This document shows positions 1 to 5,386 of a stretch of 8,402 bases of DNA, in pieces. Below the pieces are notes generated by a model. The model searched no databases. It saw only the letters and a program-made list of their open reading frames with translations, and was not told where the DNA came from. The position numbers and the translations under genes were made by a program. Position 1 is the stretch's first letter. Each line of letters begins with the position of its first letter. Origin of the DNA: CAZEAC01 sp964510065 (GTDB lineage Bacteria; Bdellovibrionota_C; UBA2361; CAIXSY01); assembly GCA_964510065.1 (NCBI GenBank), contig CAZEAC010000128.1, positions 1 through 8,402 of the forward strand, read 5' to 3'.

Positions 1-51
1 ACATCTTGACCTACCGCGCCAATTCCGTCGAAAAGCCTCGTCATTCGCCAC
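1..51 (-). CDS. Possible start of a downstream gene, cut by the window edge
   Basis: On the minus strand a GTG at 51-49 opens a frame of 17 codons that is still open at position 1. It is preceded by a good Shine-Dalgarno sequence, GAGGAA (complement of 59-64), seven bases upstream of the GTG. It starts 39 bases after the stop of the YfhO-like gene on the same strand, so it would be the next gene of that unit. The visible peptide begins MANDEAFRRNWRGR and is too short to assign a family. The frame is the same as that of the YfhO gene, so an alternative is that this is simply untranslated open sequence after the TAG. The call rests only on the ribosome binding site and the spacing. Confidence 0.3.
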   Translation of the reverse strand, partial: MANDEAFRRNWRGRSRC

Positions 52-90
52 GTTAAGCTTCCTCGTGACGAAACCCGTGAGAAGTCCAGG

Positions 91-3000
91 CTAAGAATGA
101 TTGTCGGCCTGCGTAGCGTGTGACTGCAGCGGTCCACCCCCGCCAACCGGTATGGAGCAAGGTGTTCTCGCAGAAACTCGCGCTCGATGTGGCATACACT
201 TCGGATAAAAGACTAATCCCGCAAGAAGAAGCCAACCGCCGCACGCAAGCCAAAGAAGTGACGAGAGATTGGCCGGCCAGTACCCGAAGGTGATTTCGTA
301 ATGTCCCGCTGCGGGGATGCGAACCGCGCGAAAAGCGTGATTTACTCGAAGTAGCTGCTGCGCAGCTCCATTTACCCGCACATAACAATCGTAAGGAACA
401 AAGCTTTCGAGCAGCGTCACAACTCCTGCTGAGGGAGCATCTATCGATAGCGTGGTCGTATTTGTAGTAAAAGAAACTCGCGTCGGCGTAAGGACTACTC
501 TGCTGGGTGCGGCGATGGCAAACGCTGCAGCGGGTTGCTCGATAGCAGCAAATGGTCGGCCGTCCGATTCGAGAACCATACGGTGTAGATCTTGCACCGT
601 CGCATAGGCATTAAGTTGATCGGTGAAGAAGGCACGCGGCCAAACGTTCGAGCGTTGATAAACTTGGATGTCTTTTGCAGTGGCAAGGGTGAAATCCGAG
701 CTTTGCTGCAGCGCTCTTTCCGCGAGGACGTTTCCGACGTTCAAGAAATCAAGAGCTCGTGAAAGTCGTTGCAGGTCAGCAGCTGTTACAAGCCGAAGCC
801 AGATCCAGCTCTCCCACGGGCGCAACTCAAGTGCGTCGAGCAAGCTGTTCCAGTAAGGATTCATCAGCGCATCGGGGCCATTTATTGATTCAATCAGATA
901 AAATGCATTAAAACCGGGGAATAGGGTCGCCGTTTCGCCTATGCTGCGCGACTTCGTTTGCAACTCTGAGAGATAAGAAATGGCGTCAGATTTGTTCGAG
1001 TAATCAGGCCGATCTCCCAGGTTGTTAATAAGCCGGTCGATGTTACGTAACCCGGTAGGAGGGTGAATGCCATTTTTTAGGTGGATGCCGAGAACCAAAA
1101 GAGTTGCAACGCTAAGACTAAAGGTTTGCAGCCACTTTACTGACTTTGCCAAGGCAAGAAGTGGAGCTATCAGCAGTGCGGAGAGCACGAGAAATAAGCT
1201 TAGGGCGTACGCCGCTGGTTGGTCGACGCCGTGCGGATAGACGTAATAGGTATAAAAAATTACCGAAGCAAGTAAGATTTCGCCTATAAGCACAAACGTC
1301 CAGCGTTGATAAATGCCGGAAGCCCAGCGAAGAAGCTGTGCGATCCCGAATCCAGCAAGAAGAAGTGCCGGCGCGATAGAAGCAGTTACTACACAATCAA
1401 CGAGGTGGTTTACTCTACCAAGAAAGGGAAGCCGCATAAGGAGCGCGGGAGAAAAGGCTCCAAATGCCACGAGTAAGCAGAGAAGAAACGACAGTAGCGC
1501 CGCCCAGTATGCAGGAATATTCCTAAATTGAGGCATTGCTCCGACTGCGAGAGCAATGCCAAGTCCAAGAAACAGATTAAGCGCGGGGAAGCCAATCTTT
1601 CCGGCAAACTGCTCCGAAAAGATAGTGTCTACATAAGCGCCTAGGGACCCTAGGTCTGCAGTATTTATAAATTCAGAGTCGGAAAGTGTCGATGCTCCTG
1701 AAAGACCATCAAGGAACGTCAAAGCAAAAGGCGATACGATGAGAGCCCCTGCAATGCCGAATGGGAATAGGCGAAGTAATGCTTTGAACTTTTCAACAAC
1801 AGCGGCCTTTTCGAAAGCTACACACAGTCCGCCGCAAACGTGCGCGAAAATCAGGCTAAGCACCGATTCCTTTAGTCCCCCTGCGCAAAATTGAAAGAGC
1901 GAGAACAGCACAATTCCAGCGGCCGGAATCGCCATGCGCGTTTTTTCGCGGATTGAACGGGAGACATATAGCCAGCAAAGAACTATCCAGGGTGCATAGG
2001 TCGCGGAAAAGCCCGCAATATGGTTGAGTCGAAATACGTAAAGCCCCAAAAATTGAGCGGAGAAAGCGACTGCCGCTGCCGCGCCAATACTTGAACTTGT
2101 AAGCAGCACGGCAAGACCGGCACCGAGCCCGACAAGAAATCGGGCAGATACAAATCGAAGATCCCATGCCCAGGCACTCCCATTCGTCACGACGGTAAGC
2201 CAGTGAAGCGGATCGCCGATCTGACTTTGGCCCTGACCAATTAGTGTAACTCCACCTGAGTTGTAGCGATTCCAAAGTGGAAGCTCGCCATGCTCAAATA
2301 GTGCGTGGTATTGAATTCGTGAATAGGGAAGAAATGCCCAGGCTGTTGCCCCGACGTCTAGGCCGCGAGAGTCCTCGACAAAGCTATCGTGATAACCTGG
2401 AAGTGACGGGTACTGAAAATAGAGCTGCGCAGGTTGCACTGATGGAGAAACAAAACTCTTTCTAAGAAGAATCACAGGGTAATGAGAGAGTAGTACTCCC
2501 AGGAGCGCAGCGAAGGCGATGCTGCATTTCGGATACCTCAAAAAGGTCAAGTTTTTGCGCGCAGGAAAAACTCGCGCAAGCGTCACTACTATCGCGGCGA
2601 AACCGAGCGCAAGAAAGGCCAGTAAGCCGATTTGAGGAAGTAAATCTTTTGTGCCGGGACTTCGATCGGCGAGGAGGAGTCGTGAAGGGAAGGGTACATC
2701 AAGCATCGGGTCGAAGCTTCCCTCAGGCACCGAAAAACTCAAGCATTTTTCGCGGCGAGTTAGATTCTCTATCTGGTGAACAGCCGTGATCCTTTCAACC
2801 GGGATAGTGCTGTGTGCACCCCCAAAGGGAAACTTAATCTTGACGTTACAGATACTAATATTACCCGGTCTATTGGTCGGGTCAAAACGTAACGCGCGGT
2901 ACTTCACTATGTTTAAAGGCAGCTCATAATGGACAAATCGCTCTCCGGGGACAATCGGTATTAGAATTGAATCGGTTTCGCGGATGCCCGCGCCACGATC

Positions 3001-3144
3001 ATAAAAAAGCTGGATCAATCCGCCATTAGTCGCCTTCATTTCGAACGAAAAAAGGAAGTAGTTTCTTTCTATAAGTGTGATCAAAGCAAGCGCGGCAAGA
3101 GCAACACAGAAGAAAGCTAAGGCATGAGAGATAAAGCGCTTCAT
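91..3144 (-). CDS. YfhO-family polytopic membrane protein with extra N-terminal extracytoplasmic domain
   Basis: The product has 1017 residues. A signal-anchor or first membrane helix lies at about residues 5-25. A soluble, probably beta-rich domain follows at about 30-165 (it includes YRALRFDP near 82-89), then a helix at about 170-192 and many further helices to about 690. The YfhO-type loop is visible at about 263-315: an Asp, the LPYSRIQYHALFEHGELPLWN stretch and GQGQSQIGDP. A soluble stretch at about 700-955 ends in the YfhO-like beta domain (VPYDCYVRVNG at 916-926, then AAGHYEITFGYWP), followed by a last helix at about 962-980. YfhO proteins are GT-C-like membrane proteins linked to glycosylation of cell-envelope polymers; the substrate here is unknown. 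The length exceeds the roughly 850-900 residues usual for the family, and the N-terminal domain accounts for the excess. The ATG at 3144 is followed directly by a basic residue and the first helix, but no clear Shine-Dalgarno sequence precedes it. The stop is TAG. Confidence 0.85.
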   Translation of the reverse strand: MKRFISHALAFFCVALAALALITLIERNYFLFSFEMKATNGGLIQLFYDRGAGIRETDSILIPIVPGERFVHYELPLNIVKYRALRFDPTNRPGNISICNVKIKFPFGGAHSTIPVERITAVHQIENLTRREKCLSFSVPEGSFDPMLDVPFPSRLLLADRSPGTKDLLPQIGLLAFLALGFAAIVVTLARVFPARKNLTFLRYPKCSIAFAALLGVLLSHYPVILLRKSFVSPSVQPAQLYFQYPSLPGYHDSFVEDSRGLDVGATAWAFLPYSRIQYHALFEHGELPLWNRYNSGGVTLIGQGQSQIGDPLHWLTVVTNGSAWAWDLRFVSARFLVGLGAGLAVLLTSSSIGAAAAVAFSAQFLGLYVFRLNHIAGFSATYAPWIVLCWLYVSRSIREKTRMAIPAAGIVLFSLFQFCAGGLKESVLSLIFAHVCGGLCVAFEKAAVVEKFKALLRLFPFGIAGALIVSPFALTFLDGLSGASTLSDSEFINTADLGSLGAYVDTIFSEQFAGKIGFPALNLFLGLGIALAVGAMPQFRNIPAYWAALLSFLLCLLVAFGAFSPALLMRLPFLGRVNHLVDCVVTASIAPALLLAGFGIAQLLRWASGIYQRWTFVLIGEILLASVIFYTYYVYPHGVDQPAAYALSLFLVLSALLIAPLLALAKSVKWLQTFSLSVATLLVLGIHLKNGIHPPTGLRNIDRLINNLGDRPDYSNKSDAISYLSELQTKSRSIGETATLFPGFNAFYLIESINGPDALMNPYWNSLLDALELRPWESWIWLRLVTAADLQRLSRALDFLNVGNVLAERALQQSSDFTLATAKDIQVYQRSNVWPRAFFTDQLNAYATVQDLHRMVLESDGRPFAAIEQPAAAFAIAAPSRVVLTPTRVSFTTNTTTLSIDAPSAGVVTLLESFVPYDCYVRVNGAAQQLLRVNHAFRAVRIPAAGHYEITFGYWPANLSSLLWLACGGWLLLAGLVFYPKCMPHRARVSARTPCSIPVGGGGPLQSHATQADNHS

Positions 3145-3149
3145 GACAA

Positions 3150-3163
3150 TTGTAGTGATACAA
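3150..3163. promoter_or_regulatory. Short inverted repeat next to the YfhO-like start codon
   Basis: TTGTA, four bases, TACAA: a perfect 5-bp inverted repeat lying 6 to 19 bases upstream of the minus-strand ATG at 3144. It occupies the place where a Shine-Dalgarno sequence would be expected, and none is seen there. It could be an operator half-site pair or a small hairpin in the leader, or it could be chance. The position is its main argument. Confidence 0.2.
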
Positions 3164-3169
3164 CCACAA

Positions 3170-3183
3170 AATCCTTAAGGATT
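3170..3183. promoter_or_regulatory. 14-bp perfect palindrome in the divergent spacer, possible operator
   Basis: AATCCTTAAGGATT reads the same on both strands. It lies between the divergent YfhO-like gene and the small repeat-protein gene. On the minus strand, TTGACC (complement of 3189-3194) is a good -35-like hexamer immediately upstream, and the palindrome would fall in the spacer between it and a poor -10 (TTTTGT). A repressor site overlapping the YfhO-like promoter is therefore possible, but this is inference. No regulator gene is visible in the window. Confidence 0.3.
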
Positions 3184-3228
3184 ACAGTGGTCAAAGCAAA
3201 TGTCGCGAGGGGTTCTATGGGAATTGTC

Positions 3229-3257
3229 TTGAAGTTTTCTCTTCAAAGAGTTTCAAT
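3229..3257 (+). promoter_or_regulatory. Candidate promoter of the small repeat-protein gene, with inverted repeat
   Basis: TTGAAG (3229-3234) and TTCAAT (3252-3257) are spaced by 17 bases and each match four of six consensus positions of sigma70-type boxes. Transcription would start near 3264 and give a leader of about 25 bases ahead of the ATG at 3290. The -35 hexamer is also the left arm of a perfect 6-bp inverted repeat, TTGAAG-TTTTCT-CTTCAA (3229-3246), which could be a regulator site. Both hexamers are imperfect, so confidence is low. Confidence 0.3.
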
Positions 3258-3276
3258 GCAGAGGGTCTTAAAATAT

Positions 3277-3282
3277 AAAGGA
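3277..3282 (+). promoter_or_regulatory. Ribosome binding site that decides the start at 3290
   Basis: AAAGGA lies seven bases before the ATG at 3290. An in-frame TTG at 3284 would be only one base away from it, so the ATG is the better start. Confidence 0.6.
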
Positions 3283-3289
3283 CTTGCCT

Positions 3290-3595
3290 ATGCCGACTAC
3301 CGAGCAAAATACTAAACCAAATTCTGCCTCCTCTTCAAAGTCTTGCGTAAGAATAATTGCCGAGGCTGCAACTTACGAAGCGATGCTTGAGGCGGCAGGG
3401 AAGCGGACAGGTCTTGAATACCTTTCGCCAATTAAGCTAGCCGCCGAGGGGCTCCCGCCCGCGCCACGCGATAGACCTGCGCGAATCATACCTGGCCGGG
3501 CGAATTATGATTCGATGCTGGCGGCTGCGGCGGATCGTAAAGATGTCGAGTATCACTCGCCGTTTGCGCTGACCAAAGGTAAGCGTGGCGGTTGA
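3290..3595 (+). CDS. Small hypothetical protein with two 30-residue repeats
   Basis: The product has 101 residues and I do not recognise the family. A polar, Ser-rich N-terminus (1-19) is followed by two repeats, at residues 21-50 and 65-94, joined by a Pro-rich linker (LPPAPRDRP). A short basic tail, TKGKRGG, ends the protein. Each repeat follows the pattern RII-x3-A-x-Y-x2-ML-x-AA-x2-R-x3-EY-x-SP-x2-L, with 15 of 30 positions identical between copies, so this is a real internal duplication under constraint. There is no signal peptide and no membrane helix, and only one Cys (19), so the protein is probably cytoplasmic. The ATG has a good ribosome binding site. The gene stands alone: it diverges from the YfhO-like gene and converges on the collagen-like gene, whose stop is 22 bases away. 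The function is unknown; the central segment of each repeat (YEAMLEAAGKR, YDSMLAAAADR) looks helical. Confidence 0.75.
   Translation: MPTTEQNTKPNSASSSKSCVRIIAEAATYEAMLEAAGKRTGLEYLSPIKLAAEGLPPAPRDRPARIIPGRANYDSMLAAAADRKDVEYHSPFALTKGKRGG
3350..3571 (+). repeat. Two diverged copies of a 90-bp coding repeat
   Basis: Copy 1 is 3350-3439 and copy 2 is 3482-3571, each encoding 30 residues in the same frame and separated by 42 bases. The copies agree at 15 of 30 residues, while the DNA is clearly more diverged than the spacing and motif. This indicates an old duplication kept by selection on the protein. Confidence 0.7.
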
Positions 3596-3617
3596 AGAGT
3601 ATCGAGAGTGCGACGTC

Positions 3618-4367
3618 TTAATTTGCTACGCAGCGTAGCGACCATCTCGCTTTTGAATTGGCCGCGCTTGGAAAAGGATCTGCTTGATCGAGCCAAAGTA
3701 GCGATCCCGCTGGAATATTGTGCGAGTATATTCCGGTGCATGATTTATTGTTACCGGCGATAGTACAAAGATCGTAGTTGAGAAAATCGCTTTCATCAAA
3801 CGAAGTAGGAGAAGCGATGGCAAGTGCGAATTCACGCTGCGCCCCGGCTCCTGGCGCTGTTTCTAAAACAATCGAAAACTGTACCGCGCTGCAAGAAGAG
3901 CTAGTCGGAGTCCCCACCAGATTCATCGTACCGCTTACGCCAATTGTAGTAAGCGACCATTTGGAAGCGGCTCCGACCATCGCGTTACCGGTCGACCCAG
4001 ACCAGTCGAATAGTTCGGAACCATCTTTTCCTGGTGCACCAGCCGGTCCAGCGGCGCCCGCAATTCCATCTTTACCATTGAGACCATTGGTGCCAGCTGG
4101 GCCTGCGGGTCCAGTCTCGCCGCGTTGCCCCGTAGGGCCGACAGGACCAGTCCCACCGGTTGGGCCAGGAGTTCCTTTGATATCAAGAGTAAGCTGACTT
4201 ATATCAAGTTTCTTTTCGCCCTTTCGGCAGCGCCCTTTCGCGCGATAGGCAACTGCGTTGCTTGCGTCGGCGCAGAGCGCGGGAGTTCTTGTACTGATAC
4301 TTTGAGCAAATGAAGAGCTGGAGAAGCAAACCATAGCTACTATAAAGAGAAAATGCTTACTTCTCAT
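3618..4367 (-). CDS. Secreted collagen-like (Gly-X-Y repeat) protein
   Basis: The product has 249 residues. A Sec signal peptide occupies residues 1-21 (basic MRSKH, a hydrophobic core, likely cleavage after SFA at 19-21). C14 is not in a lipobox, so a lipoprotein is unlikely. Residues 30-62 contain the short Cys-x14-Cys segment ending in KGRCRKGEKKLDIS that often precedes collagen-like tracts in bacterial proteins. Residues 65-116 are 17 uninterrupted Gly-X-Y triplets plus a final Gly, rich in GPA, GPT and GKD, expected to form a trimeric triple helix. The C-terminal domain (about 117-249) is Ser/Thr/Gly-rich and probably beta-structured, with four Cys (159, 201, 210, 246). It may be a trimerisation or binding head. 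The protein would act outside the cytoplasm, as a surface or matrix protein. Minus-strand GTAGG about eight bases before the ATG can serve as ribosome binding site. The gene diverges from the kinase-like gene. Confidence 0.85.
   Translation of the reverse strand: MRSKHFLFIVAMVCFSSSSFAQSISTRTPALCADASNAVAYRAKGRCRKGEKKLDISQLTLDIKGTPGPTGGTGPVGPTGQRGETGPAGPAGTNGLNGKDGIAGAAGPAGAPGKDGSELFDWSGSTGNAMVGAASKWSLTTIGVSGTMNLVGTPTSSSCSAVQFSIVLETAPGAGAQREFALAIASPTSFDESDFLNYDLCTIAGNNKSCTGIYSHNIPAGSLLWLDQADPFPSAANSKARWSLRCVAN
4020..4175 (-). repeat. Collagen-like Gly-X-Y coding tract
   Basis: Fifty-two codons (residues 65-116 of the collagen-like protein) with Gly at every third position and no interruption. 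The codons vary between triplets, so this is not a recent expansion of one DNA unit. Because GGN and CCN are complementary, the antisense strand also reads as a Pro/Gly-rich pattern that imitates a gene. Confidence 0.85.
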
Positions 4368-4571
4368 AAAATTACCTACGCTTTTTATAATTTACTCGTA
4401 AAGTTTCAAGTCGGTAGAGTTTCGCTCTCATTGGTGCTTTTGCTTCTACGAGGCCCCATTTGGGTCGAGCTCACGAGAAGCAAGTTCCATGCCCAAAAAA
4501 ATTATGAAGAATGAGCGCGAAGGAACTAGAAAAACATATCGTCGGCTGCATCTTAGTATTGGGGCGTCGTG
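4368..4571. promoter_or_regulatory. Divergent spacer between collagen-like and kinase-like genes, with TATAAT
   Basis: About 200 bases with no gene I can support. A perfect TATAAT lies on the plus strand at 4386-4391, but the best upstream -35-like hexamer, TTCTCA (4361-4366), is 19 bases away and weak. On the minus strand, TTGAAA followed by an AT-rich TATAAA/TAAAAA stretch could drive the collagen-like gene, though the spacing is short and the leader would be very brief. GCTTCT (4442-4447) and AGAAGC (4476-4481) form an inverted repeat around a G/C-rich centre (CCCATTTGGG). This could make a leader hairpin for the kinase-like mRNA. Confidence 0.3.
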
Positions 4572-5363
4572 ATGAGTTTTTCGATTATTCGGCAGCTTGG
4601 CGAAGGTTCTACGGGAGTGGTGTACCTCGCGAGGCACGCTGAGCTTGGAGATAATGTTGCAATCAAAGTTCTACGCCTTCATTTAGCCAGCAATGAACAT
4701 TGGCGCGCTCGATTCAAAAACGAGGCATTCGCGGCGTACTCTGTGAATCACCCAAATGTACTTTCTGTCTACGAATACTTTGCCGATAAAGACCTGGTGG
4801 CGCTCTCAATGGAGTTCGCCGAAAACGGAGATCTTACCTCGATTCTAAATTCGAAACTTTCAATTGCGACAATCACGCAGGTCCTTTTGCAGATCGCCAG
4901 AGGACTTGAAGCAATTCACCAAGCGGGTTTGGTACATCGGAATATCAAGTTCGAAAACATTTTGCTCGCGAGAGATAATCAGGTGAAAATTTGCGATTTT
5001 TGCCAAGCATTCCCAGTTGGAGCGCGGCCAAAGGCTGAAGAGGGAGCCATAGTCGGCACGATTGATTATGTTACCCCAGAGTATATGCGATTCGGAGTTG
5101 TCGATTGGCGCACGGATATCTATGCGTTAGGTATAATCGGCTATGAATTGATAACGGGAAGGTCTCCGTTCCAAGGGAACTCGGTCTATGAAACGATGAG
5201 GAAACGACTCGATTGTTTGCCCACTGCGCCAAGTCTCTTGCGTGGAGATTGTCCAAGAGTACTCGACCAAATAATCCTACAAGCACTTTCCATTCGTCCA
5301 GAGGATCGCTATCAATCGGCCGCCGATTTAGCGAACGCACTTGAGGCGTTGGGCCCGATGTAG
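4572..5363 (+). CDS. Stand-alone Ser/Thr protein kinase fold, probable pseudokinase (HRN, DFC)
   Basis: The product has 263 residues and is a single eukaryotic-like (Hanks-type) kinase domain with no membrane helix or sensor domain. In order: Gly-rich loop LGEGSTGVVY (9-18), ATP-anchoring K32 in VAIKVL, helix-C E51, catalytic loop HRNIKFEN (122-129), metal-binding D142 in DFC (142-144), GTIDYVTPEY (162-171), D182 in TDIYALG, and the C-lobe Arg in RPEDRYQ (242-248). The catalytic-base Asp of HRD is Asn124 (codon AAT at 4941-4943) and the Gly of DFG is Cys144. K32, E51, N129 and D142 are kept, so ATP binding is likely while phosphotransfer is probably weak or lost. ErbB3 is a known pseudokinase with the same HRN change. 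The ATG at 4572 is used here; an adjacent GTG at 4569 is possible, and an in-frame TAG at 4554 rules out a longer start. GGGG seven bases upstream is a weak ribosome binding site. The gene may act as a regulator or scaffold; its partner is unknown. Confidence 0.85.
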   Translation: MSFSIIRQLGEGSTGVVYLARHAELGDNVAIKVLRLHLASNEHWRARFKNEAFAAYSVNHPNVLSVYEYFADKDLVALSMEFAENGDLTSILNSKLSIATITQVLLQIARGLEAIHQAGLVHRNIKFENILLARDNQVKICDFCQAFPVGARPKAEEGAIVGTIDYVTPEYMRFGVVDWRTDIYALGIIGYELITGRSPFQGNSVYETMRKRLDCLPTAPSLLRGDCPRVLDQIILQALSIRPEDRYQSAADLANALEALGPM

Positions 5364-5386
5364 GTAACTACTCATACTCAAAATAC

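Noticed and set aside
1856..2275. 139-codon minus-strand frame inside the YfhO-like gene.
   Set aside because: It overlaps strong membrane-protein coding sequence in another phase, is rich in Arg, Ser and Cys, and has no independent start signal.
3625..3639. GCTACG-CAG-CGTAGC hairpin at the convergence of the small gene and the collagen-like gene, considered as a terminator.
   Set aside because: The stem is only 6 bp, it lies inside the last codons of the collagen-like gene, and neither strand has a run of T after it.
3778..4197. 139-codon plus-strand frame opposite the collagen-like gene, itself full of Gly-Pro patterns.
   Set aside because: It is the antisense of GGN/CCN triplets, which are complementary and mimic collagen. 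The minus frame has a signal peptide, an initiation site and the proper Gly-X-Y period.
5364..5386. Possible bidirectional terminator between the kinase-like gene and the GH5 locus.
   Set aside because: Only a 4-bp inverted repeat (GTAG-GTAA-CTAC) is present, with no T tract.
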